In this document: positions 43,158-50,792 of the stretch, in pieces
Numbering within the stretch: the stretch's first letter is position 1
How the letters are laid out: every line of letters begins with the position of its first letter
The notes under the pieces: generated by a model
Told to the model about the DNA's origin: nothing
Seen by the model: the letters and a program-made list of their open reading frames with translations, nothing else
Database searches by the model: none
NCBI GenBank assembly: GCA_963169355.1
Contig: CAUJCR010000028.1
Span: 1-64,000, forward strand
Reading direction: 5' to 3'
Length of the DNA: 64,000 nt
Origin: Bacteroidota bacterium
Lineage (GTDB): Bacteria > Bacteroidota > Bacteroidia > B-17B0 > Aurantibacillaceae
Made by a program: the position numbers and the translations under genes

Positions 43158-44264
43158 TTATTGTGCTTTTAAAACATCCACATCAAATATTAACCACGAA
43201 TTTGGTGGAATGGTTGGAGGCATACCATTTACTCCATAACCTAAATTAGGAGGAATAATTAATTTTATTTTGCCACCTTGCTTTACTAAAGCTATACCTT
43301 CTTCCATACCTGGAATTAAGCGTGGACTAACACCTAACTCAAGCGGAATAGGTTGCCCGCCATCATAAGATGACCAAAACTTAGTTCCGTCTAGTAAATA
43401 ACCTGTACAATGAACAGGAATTTTATCACCAGTTTTTACATCAGGACCATCACCAGCATTTTCAATAATATATTTTAAGCCACTTGCTGTAACTTGTGTG
43501 TTAGCAAATTTTTCTTTTAATAATTTATCCGTTTTTTCTTGTGCTTCTTTTTCTTTAGCAGCTTTTTTAGCTGCATAATTTGCTTTTTCAGTTTCAAAGG
43601 TTTTAGCAGCGTCGTATGCTTCTGCCTCTTTTCCTTTTCTTAAAATAATAACATGCAATATCGTTTGATCAATATTTGGTAAATCATTTTGACCTCTAGG
43701 AGTTGCAATGATAGAGTCAACCACTTCAATTCCTTTTATCACATTACCAAAAATAGCATAGCTATAAGGTAATGGATAATCTTTATGCATAATAAAAAAC
43801 TGACTACCATTTGTATTTGGCCCACGATTAGCCATGGCTAAAATACCACGCTTGTAGCCTTGTTTAGCAATTTCATTTTCTTTGTCAAATTCATCTTCAA
43901 AAGAATAACCAGGGTCGCCAGAACCATTGCCATTTGGGCAACCACCCTGAATCATAAAATCAGGAATAATACGATGAAATTTTAAACTATCGTAATATGG
44001 TTTGCCATCGGCTTTGGCTTTGTTTTTAATTTTACCTTCAGCTAAGCCAATAAAGTTAGCCACAGTCATAGGGGCTAATTGAGGAAAAAATTCAACATAA
44101 ATATTTCCGCGGTTTGTTTCAAATTTAGCATACAACCCATCTTTTTGCTGAGCTAAAAATTCTTTATCCTCCTTACTTATTTTAGCAGGTTTTGATTTTT
44201 TTTGTGCTTGCGAGGTAAGGCTTATCAATGTTAAACTAGCAATAAAAACAAATAATTTCTTCAT
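43158..44264 (-). CDS. Secreted cyclophilin-FKBP fusion peptidyl-prolyl isomerase
   Basis: A 368-residue protein with signal peptide (MKKLFVFIASLTLISLTSQAQ) then a cyclophilin domain (~45-215: [41 protein letters not shown]), an Ala/Lys/Glu-rich helical linker (~215-255), and a FKBP domain (~260-368: GDKIPVHCTGYLLDGTKFWSS, PPTIPPNSWLIFDV). Two isomerase folds in one periplasmic protein. Last gene of the tatA-PPIase operon. Confidence 0.92.
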   Translation of the reverse strand: MKKLFVFIASLTLISLTSQAQKKSKPAKISKEDKEFLAQQKDGLYAKFETNRGNIYVEFFPQLAPMTVANFIGLAEGKIKNKAKADGKPYYDSLKFHRIIPDFMIQGGCPNGNGSGDPGYSFEDEFDKENEIAKQGYKRGILAMANRGPNTNGSQFFIMHKDYPLPYSYAIFGNVIKGIEVVDSIIATPRGQNDLPNIDQTILHVIILRKGKEAEAYDAAKTFETEKANYAAKKAAKEKEAQEKTDKLLKEKFANTQVTASGLKYIIENAGDGPDVKTGDKIPVHCTGYLLDGTKFWSSYDGGQPIPLELGVSPRLIPGMEEGIALVKQGGKIKLIIPPNLGYGVNGMPPTIPPNSWLIFDVDVLKAQ

Positions 44265-44282
44265 TATACAGTATTTTAATTA

Positions 44283-45251
44283 TTAATTAACTTTTACTAA
44301 TTCTACTTCAAAAACTAAATCGCTTTTTGGAGGAATAACGCCTGGGTAACCTCTTTCTCCATAAGCTAAATGATAGGGAATATAAAAAACAGCTTTCCCA
44401 TTTGGTTTCATTAATTGTAAGCCTTCTGTCCAACCTGGGATAACTTGATTTAATCCAAATGATATTGGATTGCCACCAAAATTTCCGTCAAATTGTTCAC
44501 CATTAGTAAAAGTACCTCTGTAAAATACCGTTACGTTATCACTAGCCTTGGGTGCAGTGCCATTACCTTCTTTTTCAATAATATATTTTAATCCAGATTC
44601 AGTGCTTTTACCGTTTTCAAATCTTTTTAATGCAGCTGCATTCGCTTGCATTCTTGCTTCTTCTTCAGCTTTTGCTCTTGCAGCGGCTTTTGCTCCAGCA
44701 TTTGCTTTTTCTGTTTCAAATACTTTAGCGGCATCAAAATCTTCGGCTTCTTTTCCTTTTCTTAAAATAATTAATTTATTAATCGTATCGTTACCAGCTA
44801 TTTTATCAACTACATCTTGCCCTTCTATTACATGACCAAACACGGTATGTTTACCATCTAACCACTCAGTTTTAACGTGAGTAATAAAAAATTGAGAACC
44901 ATTTGTTCCAGGTCCAGCATTAGCCATGCTTAAAATACCTGGTCCTGTATGTTTTAAGCTATTATCAAATTCATCGGCAAATTTATAACCTGGATCTCCA
45001 GTGCCAGTTCCTAGTGGGCAACCACCTTGAATCATAAAATTAGGAATCACACGGTGAAACTTAAGCCCATCGTAATATGGCACACCATCGGCTTTGGCTT
45101 TGTTTTTTATTTTTCCTTCTGCTAAACCAATAAAATTGGCAACCGTCATAGGAGTTTTTTTATGTTCTAAAACTAAATAAATATCGCCTTTTGAAGTTTC
45201 AAATTTGGCATAAATACCATCGGCTTGTTTGCTTAAAAATTCTGTACTCAT
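44283..45251 (-). CDS. Cyclophilin-FKBP fusion PPIase without signal peptide
   Basis: A 322-residue paralogue of the next gene downstream (43158-44264). Cyclophilin domain (~10-165: [44 protein letters not shown]), Ala-rich linker (~175-205), FKBP domain (~215-322: [33 protein letters not shown]). The N-terminus is [14 protein letters not shown] with no hydrophobic stretch; in-frame upstream sequence hits a stop within 30 bases, so a hidden signal peptide is excluded. Likely cytosolic. Note loss of the signal in one of two tandem copies. Confidence 0.9.
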   Translation of the reverse strand: MSTEFLSKQADGIYAKFETSKGDIYLVLEHKKTPMTVANFIGLAEGKIKNKAKADGVPYYDGLKFHRVIPNFMIQGGCPLGTGTGDPGYKFADEFDNSLKHTGPGILSMANAGPGTNGSQFFITHVKTEWLDGKHTVFGHVIEGQDVVDKIAGNDTINKLIILRKGKEAEDFDAAKVFETEKANAGAKAAARAKAEEEARMQANAAALKRFENGKSTESGLKYIIEKEGNGTAPKASDNVTVFYRGTFTNGEQFDGNFGGNPISFGLNQVIPGWTEGLQLMKPNGKAVFYIPYHLAYGERGYPGVIPPKSDLVFEVELVKVN

Positions 45252-45275
45252 TTTTTCTAATAAAACTATTTTTAT

Positions 45276-46190
45276 TTATTGTGCAGCAGATGCTGGTTTA
45301 AAATCAATTAATTCTACATCAAATACAACTGTAGAAAATGGCGGTATTTTATCGCCAGCGCCTCTAGCGCCCCAGCCTAAACTTGATGGGATAATTAATT
45401 TTGCTTTACTGCCCTTTGTCATTAATTGTAAGCCTTCTGTCCAGCCTGGTATTACCTGAGTTAACAAGAAAGTGGCTGGCTCGCCTCTTTGTACCGAACT
45501 ATCAAAAGGCTCAGTACCATTTAGTACAGTTCCGGTATAATGAACGGTTACTTCATCAGTAGCAGCTGGATGCGCTGTGCCTTTTCCTTTTTGCGTTTCA
45601 ATAAATATTAATCCACTTGCAGTAGGAGTTACTGTAATGTTATTTGTTTTAAGATATGTTTCTAATTCTACACTTTCATTTTTTTCACGATTAGCCATCT
45701 CCTCTTCTTGTTTCTTTTGATTTGCGTCTAACTCTTTTTTTGTTATAATATCTAATAAAGTTACTGTAATCTGAAGTTTATCACCTGGTTTTACAAATGG
45801 CGGTAAAGCCTCCATGCGATTGGTGCGTAAAAAGAAAGAATCAGCACTAATAATAAAAGCAGCGCTATCTTTTTTACTCATTAAGGTAAGAGCATCTTCT
45901 AAACTACCGCTAAAAGATGATTTTGGTAAAACATATCTTACAATACCAGTTCCATCTTGAGATTGTAAACGAGAATCGAACAACACCGAATCTTTTGGTG
46001 TTCCCTTTAAAGTATATACAATACGCATACTTATACCATCTCCAACTTGTGCATTTTGCCCAGTTGAATCAGTAAAAAACTGATAATATAAGCCATTATC
46101 TGCCTTAGTAAATCCATCGTATTCCGATTTGTTACACGAAAAAAGTCCTAACATAAGTGCTGAACCTAATAGTAAATTTAATTTAGTCAT
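45276..46190 (-). CDS. Lipoprotein with two FKBP-like domains
   Basis: A 304-residue lipoprotein (hydrophobic 5-17, lipobox GLFSC with Cys19). The N-terminal domain (~45-150: GDGISMRIVYTLKGTPKDSVLFDSR) looks like a degenerate FKBP fold; a helical linker rich in Lys/Glu follows (~155-190); the C-terminal domain (~195-300: [57 protein letters not shown]) keeps the FKBP core. Resembles GldI/FkpA/trigger-like layouts. Operon with flanking genes (6 bp to the upstream gene). Confidence 0.9.
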   Translation of the reverse strand: MTKLNLLLGSALMLGLFSCNKSEYDGFTKADNGLYYQFFTDSTGQNAQVGDGISMRIVYTLKGTPKDSVLFDSRLQSQDGTGIVRYVLPKSSFSGSLEDALTLMSKKDSAAFIISADSFFLRTNRMEALPPFVKPGDKLQITVTLLDIITKKELDANQKKQEEEMANREKNESVELETYLKTNNITVTPTASGLIFIETQKGKGTAHPAATDEVTVHYTGTVLNGTEPFDSSVQRGEPATFLLTQVIPGWTEGLQLMTKGSKAKLIIPSSLGWGARGAGDKIPPFSTVVFDVELIDFKPASAAQ

Positions 46191-46196
46191 TTTGTT

Positions 46197-47108
46197 TTAT
46201 TGTATATCTGTTATTTTTAAATTATAAAGTATTGGTGTGTATGGAGGCACTGATCCATTACTGTTTCCATTTTCACCAAAAGCCAAGCGCGAAGGTAGTA
46301 TAATTTTGGCAGTTTCACCCTTTTTTAAGGAAGCAATAACAATATTTAACCCTTGTATAAGCTGGTCGGGGGTTCCATAAATAAATTCCATTATTTGTGG
46401 CGATTTATCTAAGGGCTTTCCATCTATAAAAAAACCTTGAAATTCGATTTTTACCCTGTTCCCTACTTTTAGGGGCAATCCTTCAGTTTTAGTTTTTTCC
46501 AATACATAAATTCCATTTGCGTCAACCACTACATTTGGATAATTGTTGGTCAAATAACTATCTATTCGTTGCAATTCTAATAGTTCAACATCTTCACGCT
46601 CTACACTTTCAGCAGTTTGTTGCATAGCCTGATATTCAGAAACTGAAATTATTTGTGAAAGTTTTACATCTAATTTAATTAAGCTATCCGATTTACAAAA
46701 ATCAGGCACAATGGTATCAAAGAAAGTTTTAAAGAAAACCGACGTTGGCATCATAAAACTTACACTATCGCCTTCTACCATGTTTTTAAAATAAGCTATA
46801 CAGTTTCCTTTTAATTCTTCATTATTTAATTGAACATACAAGCCATCGGGCGAATCGTGCCCAGTATCCCAAAAAACAGAATCGTGTTGAGTACGCATAA
46901 CGGCATCTAATACCACTACATGATCTTTAGTTGGATTTTCAGAACCGTCGCCTATGGCAATAAGTTTAAAATAAAACCCATTAGCATGTATGCTATAACC
47001 ATCTATTAATTGATTTTTCTGTTTACAGGCAATCAACATAAACATCATTACCAGCAGAATAAATAGCTTCTTATACACAGCAATAGTATGGTAATTGCAA
47101 TTAATCAA
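46197..47108 (-). CDS. FKBP-like lipoprotein with a divergent N-terminal domain
   Basis: A 303-residue protein with a hydrophobic stretch (~11-27) and Cys28 after MLIA, giving an SPII lipoprotein. Same plan as the gene at 45276: a divergent FKBP-like N-terminal half (KDHVVVLDAVMRTQHDSVFWD, NMVEGDSVSFMMPTSVFF) and a C-terminal FKBP (LKVGNRVKIEFQGFFIDGKPLDK, LIQGLNIVIASLKKGETAKIILPSRLAFGENG). Several active-site aromatics of FKBP12 are replaced, so PPIase activity may be weak. Neighbours 1 bp and 6 bp away. Confidence 0.85.
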   Translation of the reverse strand: MINCNYHTIAVYKKLFILLVMMFMLIACKQKNQLIDGYSIHANGFYFKLIAIGDGSENPTKDHVVVLDAVMRTQHDSVFWDTGHDSPDGLYVQLNNEELKGNCIAYFKNMVEGDSVSFMMPTSVFFKTFFDTIVPDFCKSDSLIKLDVKLSQIISVSEYQAMQQTAESVEREDVELLELQRIDSYLTNNYPNVVVDANGIYVLEKTKTEGLPLKVGNRVKIEFQGFFIDGKPLDKSPQIMEFIYGTPDQLIQGLNIVIASLKKGETAKIILPSRLAFGENGNSNGSVPPYTPILYNLKITDIQ

Positions 47109-47109
47109 C

Positions 47110-47670
47110 TTATTTGGTGTAATGTTTTACCGAAAGTATTTCAACTTCGTATAGTATAGGCGATTGTGGCGGAATTTTTTTAGAGTCGCCGAGCAAGCCA
47201 TGTGCTAAATGCGATGGAATTAAGATAAATGCCTTATCACCATCTTTTAAATATAACATCGCTTTATGCACGCCACTTTCAATATCTTCCATGCCTACCT
47301 GAAATTCTTTTGGCCCATCTTTTTGGGAAGAATAACATTCAGTGCCATCTAATAACGACACTTTATAATTCATCTTCACAATGTCATCTGTTTTTATCGA
47401 GTCGCCTTTAACAGATGGTTTATAAACGTAATAACGAATGCCTTCGGTTGTTTTTACAAATGGCATTTGATGTGATTTTTGAAAATAATCCATTTCATCA
47501 CTTTCTTTTATCACTACTTTTTGATTAGCCTCAATAAACTGTTTTTTTACTTTTGTTTCATTAAACACCTTTTGTTCTGGCTTTGTAGAAGGTTGACAAG
47601 CTAGTAAGCTAAAACAAACTAATACAACTATGACACGAAAAAACGGAATAGATTTATTTAGATTTATCAT
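47110..47670 (-). CDS. FKBP-type PPIase lipoprotein, GldI-like
   Basis: A 186-residue single-domain FKBP with lipobox (SLLAC, Cys25) and core DIVKMNYKVSLLDGTECYS, GVHKAMLYLKDGDKAFILIPSHLAHG, PPQSPILYEVEILSV. Size and lipid anchor match GldI, a gliding-motility FKBP lipoprotein of Flavobacterium; the assignment to GldI is tentative because several FKBPs occur here. Its start overlaps the end of tatA by 17 bp, so they are cotranscribed. Confidence 0.88.
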   Translation of the reverse strand: MINLNKSIPFFRVIVVLVCFSLLACQPSTKPEQKVFNETKVKKQFIEANQKVVIKESDEMDYFQKSHQMPFVKTTEGIRYYVYKPSVKGDSIKTDDIVKMNYKVSLLDGTECYSSQKDGPKEFQVGMEDIESGVHKAMLYLKDGDKAFILIPSHLAHGLLGDSKKIPPQSPILYEVEILSVKHYTK

Positions 47671-47920
47671 CGGTTAAATTATCCACTTCTTTTTTTACTT
47701 CTTGAATGTGCTCGTTGATGGTTTGCGTAATACCACCAGTGTTTTTCATTACATCGCGCTGCACACCATCGGCGGCATCTTTAAACTCTCTAATGCCTTT
47801 ACCAAGTGCTCTAGCAATATTTGGAACTCCTTTACCACCAAATAATAAAAGTATAACAATTAAAATAAGAATTACCTCGCTACCGCCAAGATTTAAGAAT
47901 AAAACAAAAAGTGCATTCAT
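47654..47920 (-). CDS. tatA: Sec-independent protein translocase TatA/TatE
   Basis: An 88-residue subunit of the Tat translocon that exports folded proteins. It has the N-terminal TM (~9-25: GGSEVILILIVILLLFGGKG), the FGxxxxP-type hinge FGGKGVPNIARALGKGIREFK, and an amphipathic helix plus acidic/basic tail. The ATG at 47920 is preferred over the one at 47935, which would add MYVCN in front. First gene of the tatA-PPIase operon; tatC is not adjacent. Confidence 0.92.
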   Translation of the reverse strand: MNALFVLFLNLGGSEVILILIVILLLFGGKGVPNIARALGKGIREFKDAADGVQRDVMKNTGGITQTINEHIQEVKKEVDNLTDDKSK

Positions 47921-48015
47921 GTTACAAACATACAAAATATGTTGCTAATAATTGTAGCCCTTTGCATTCCTTAAAATTAATTTTAGGATTTATTTTATTA
48001 AGCCCTTTCATTATG

Positions 48016-48023
48016 TATCTTTG
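48016..48023 (+). promoter_or_regulatory. -7 element for smpB
   Basis: TATCTTTG 20 bases before the smpB TTG start, so the transcript leader would be short. No clear TTTG at -33. Confidence 0.6.
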
Positions 48024-48043
48024 AACGCGTTAAATAATACCTC

Positions 48044-48502
48044 TTGAAATCCAATATACAACAAAAAGTATCCATTAAAAATCGAAGAGCAAGCTTTGAT
48101 TATAGCTTTATTGAAAAATATATTGCGGGTATTGTATTAGTTGGCACCGAAATAAAAGCTATACGTGAGGGTAAAGCTTCGTTGGTAGATAGCTATTGTT
48201 ATTTTAAAAATGACGAATTATACATTAAAAACCTTAACATTAGCCATTACACCGAAGGAAACGTATATAACCACGAACCAACAAGAGAACGAAAATTATT
48301 ATTAAACAAAAAAGAATTAGTAAAAATTAAGAAAAAACTGACAGATAAAGGCATAACAATTGTACCTACTCTATTATTTACTTCGGATAGTGGTTATGCC
48401 AAGCTAGAAATAGCCTTAGCAAAAGGTAAAAAACTATACGATAAAAGAGAAAATTTGAAAACAAAAGACTTAAACAGAGAAATGAACCGTAAATTCAAAT
48501 AA
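48044..48502 (+). CDS. smpB: SsrA-binding protein SmpB
   Basis: Binds tmRNA for trans-translation of stalled ribosomes. The 152-residue product starts with TTG (no ATG near the N-terminus; the next M is near residue 147), and has the SmpB signatures NRRASFDYSFIEKYIAGIVLVGTEIKAIREGKASL and KLLLNKKELVKI, ending in the basic tail KLYDKRENLKTKDLNREMNRKFK. The promoter just upstream supports the TTG. The ssrA gene is not in the window. Confidence 0.95.
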   Translation: MKSNIQQKVSIKNRRASFDYSFIEKYIAGIVLVGTEIKAIREGKASLVDSYCYFKNDELYIKNLNISHYTEGNVYNHEPTRERKLLLNKKELVKIKKKLTDKGITIVPTLLFTSDSGYAKLEIALAKGKKLYDKRENLKTKDLNREMNRKFK

Positions 48503-48539
48503 ATTTTTGTTATTTTTAGTTCAATTAAAACCATAAACT

Positions 48540-48953
48540 ATGAACAAAATATTTTTTCTAGCAGCAATTCTCAGCTTGAGTTGTAGTTCTTGTAAATCAA
48601 AAAAAGAAACTACCTCAACATCAGATACTAATAGTAATAACACTACTACAAGTGCTCCAAGCGAAAAACCACTAAGCTATCGTTTAGTTGTTTCATTTAT
48701 TAGTAAAGGTGGTGGCCCAGACCATCAAAAAGTGGAAGCCTTTTTAAATTTTGTGAAGTCGCATCCCAAAAATCCTGTTTATGAAACATTTCTTTGGGGA
48801 AGAGAAGGTGAATCAGACATGTGCTTTCAACTTACTGAATTTAAAACAGATAAGGAAAAATCAGACTTTGTAGGCGAAATAAAAAAGATAGCAGGTGGTA
48901 GCGATATGATGCTTATAAATGAAAATACAGAGTATAAGAAAAAAGGAAAATAG
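48540..48953 (+). CDS. Small lipoprotein of unknown function
   Basis: A 137-residue protein with signal and lipobox (SCSSC, Cys18), a Ser/Thr/Asn linker, then a folded ~95-residue domain (LSYRLVVSFISKGGGPDHQKVEAFLNFVKSHPKN, WGREGESDMCFQLTEF). No recognised motif; a compact alpha/beta fold seems likely. Follows smpB by 37 bp, possibly cotranscribed, and is closed by a terminator. Confidence 0.8.
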   Translation: MNKIFFLAAILSLSCSSCKSKKETTSTSDTNSNNTTTSAPSEKPLSYRLVVSFISKGGGPDHQKVEAFLNFVKSHPKNPVYETFLWGREGESDMCFQLTEFKTDKEKSDFVGEIKKIAGGSDMMLINENTEYKKKGK

Positions 48954-49033
48954 TGGGGTATTTTATGAATTTTAAAGTTGAAGTGTCTTTAAAATTTATC
49001 AACAAATAGTTTAAAATTTATCGTCAAATTGTG

Positions 49034-49063
49034 AAAATCGAGCCAAAAACGGCTCGATTTTTT
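49034..49063 (+). terminator. Terminator upstream of pckA
   Basis: AAAATCGAGCC and GGCTCGATTTT form an 11-bp stem around AAAAAC, with a T run to 49063. It ends three bases before the pckA -7 element. Confidence 0.88.
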
Positions 49064-49065
49064 CG

Positions 49066-49073
49066 TATTTTTG
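49066..49073 (+). promoter_or_regulatory. -7 element for pckA
   Basis: TATTTTTG fits TAnnTTTG. The expected -33 position lies inside the upstream terminator stem and shows no TTTG. It supports a start at the ATG at 49110 rather than 49071. Confidence 0.65.
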
Positions 49074-49109
49074 CAGTCTATTAAATTATATAAACCTAAT
49101 TTTAAAAAT

Positions 49110-50723
49110 ATGAACGAAATTGGATTAAAAGCACAAGATGCTTCAGTTGCTCAATTAGGCCTTGCACATGTAGAAATGGCTTATTGGAATTTAAATCCTT
49201 CTGAACTTGTAGAAGAAACTATAATGAGAGGGCAAGGTACTTTAACAGATGTTGGGGCATTGGCTGTTGATACTGGAGAGTTTACTGGGCGTTCACCAAA
49301 AGATAAATTTGTAGTGTATGATGAAAACACTAAAGATAGCGTGTGGTGGGGGGATGTTAATAATCGTTTTGAAGCTGATAAATTTGATGCGCTTCATAAC
49401 CGTATGTTAGCTTATCTTAGTGGGAAAGAAATTTGGGTGCGCGATGCTTATGCTTGTGCCGATCCTCAATTCAGAATTAATATTCGTGTAGTAAATGAAT
49501 ATCCTTGGAGCAACTTATTTTCATACAACTTATTTTTACGCCCAACTGCTGATGAGATTAAAACATTTAAGCACGATTGGCTAATTATTAATGCTCCAGG
49601 TTTTATGGCTGATCCTAAAATAGATGGAACTCGCCAACACAACTTTGCTATTATTAATTTCACTAAAAAAACCATTTTAATAGGTGGTACTGCTTATACG
49701 GGCGAAATTAAGAAATCTATTTTTGCTGTTTTAAACTACATTTTACCTCACGAAAAGAAAGTGCTTTCTATGCACTGTTCGGCTAATATTGGTAAAGATG
49801 GCGATACAGCTATCTTCTTTGGTTTATCTGGTACAGGAAAAACTACTTTATCAGCCGATCCTAACCGTAAGTTAATTGGAGATGACGAGCATGGTTGGTC
49901 AGAAAAATCGGTATTTAACTTTGAGGGTGGATGTTATGCAAAATGCGTTAATCTTTCTGCCGAAAAAGAACCTCAAATTTTTAATGCTATTAAGTTTGGC
50001 TCATTATTAGAAAACATAAACTGCTACGAAGGAACCACAACCGTAAATTATGATGATATTTCTCGTACAGAAAACACACGTGTAAGTTATCCATCTAACT
50101 ATATTGATAATGCCGTTACGCCAGCTGTAGGCGATATTCCTAAAAACATCTTCTTTTTAACTTGCGATGCTTTTGGCGTTTTACCTCCAATATCTAAATT
50201 AACTACTGGTCAGGCCATGTATCATTTTATCTCTGGTTACACAGCTAAAGTTGCAGGAACAGAAATGGGAATTACCGAACCTACTACTACATTCTCGGCT
50301 TGTTTTGGTAAAGCATTTTTACCATTACACCCAACAAAATATGCTGAGTTATTAGGCGAAAAACTAAAAAAACATAACGTAAACGTTTGGTTACTAAATA
50401 CCGGATGGGTTGGCGGAAGCTACGGAGTTGGTAGTCGTATTAAATTATCATACACTCGTGCATTAATTACTGCAGCGCTTAGTGGCGAATTAGATAAAGC
50501 AGAATATGGCGAAACACCATACTTTGGCTTAAAATTCCCTAAAGCATGTGCAGGTGTACCAACTGAGATTTTAGAACCTAAAACGGCTTGGGCTGATAAA
50601 AATGATTATGATAAAAAAGCTCAAAATTTAGCAGGACAATTCACTAAGAATTTTGAACAATATGCTTCGGCAGCTAATGATGAGATTTTATCGGCAGCTC
50701 CAAAAGTGGCAGTTAAGGCTTAA
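49110..50723 (+). CDS. pckA: Phosphoenolpyruvate carboxykinase (ATP)
   Basis: Interconverts oxaloacetate + ATP and phosphoenolpyruvate + CO2 + ADP, a gluconeogenic or fermentative step. The 537-residue product has GEFTGRSPKDKFVV, the P-loop GLSGTGKT at 238-245, DDEHGW, and substrate/metal residues in FFLTCDAFGVLPP. Length fits the ATP-dependent type (~535). The ATG at 49110 is chosen because an upstream in-frame start overlaps the promoter. A large palindromic terminator follows. Confidence 0.96.
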   Translation: MNEIGLKAQDASVAQLGLAHVEMAYWNLNPSELVEETIMRGQGTLTDVGALAVDTGEFTGRSPKDKFVVYDENTKDSVWWGDVNNRFEADKFDALHNRMLAYLSGKEIWVRDAYACADPQFRINIRVVNEYPWSNLFSYNLFLRPTADEIKTFKHDWLIINAPGFMADPKIDGTRQHNFAIINFTKKTILIGGTAYTGEIKKSIFAVLNYILPHEKKVLSMHCSANIGKDGDTAIFFGLSGTGKTTLSADPNRKLIGDDEHGWSEKSVFNFEGGCYAKCVNLSAEKEPQIFNAIKFGSLLENINCYEGTTTVNYDDISRTENTRVSYPSNYIDNAVTPAVGDIPKNIFFLTCDAFGVLPPISKLTTGQAMYHFISGYTAKVAGTEMGITEPTTTFSACFGKAFLPLHPTKYAELLGEKLKKHNVNVWLLNTGWVGGSYGVGSRIKLSYTRALITAALSGELDKAEYGETPYFGLKFPKACAGVPTEILEPKTAWADKNDYDKKAQNLAGQFTKNFEQYASAANDEILSAAPKVAVKA

Positions 50724-50743
50724 TACTTATCTATACTTCTATA

Positions 50744-50778
50744 GAAACACCTCTAAACAATTGTTTAGAGGTGTTTTC
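50744..50778. terminator. Bidirectional terminator between pckA and the GH18 gene
   Basis: A 16-bp perfect palindrome (AAACACCTCTAAACAA and its complement) gives A/T-rich flanks both ways, suited to convergent pckA and the GH18 gene. Confidence 0.85.
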
Positions 50779-50792
50779 ATTTATAAGCAATC

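Noticed and set aside
49071-49109. An upstream in-frame start for pckA adding 13 residues
   Set aside because: The start codon would overlap the -7 element at 49066-49073, so the transcript would begin after it; the ATG at 49110 fits the family.
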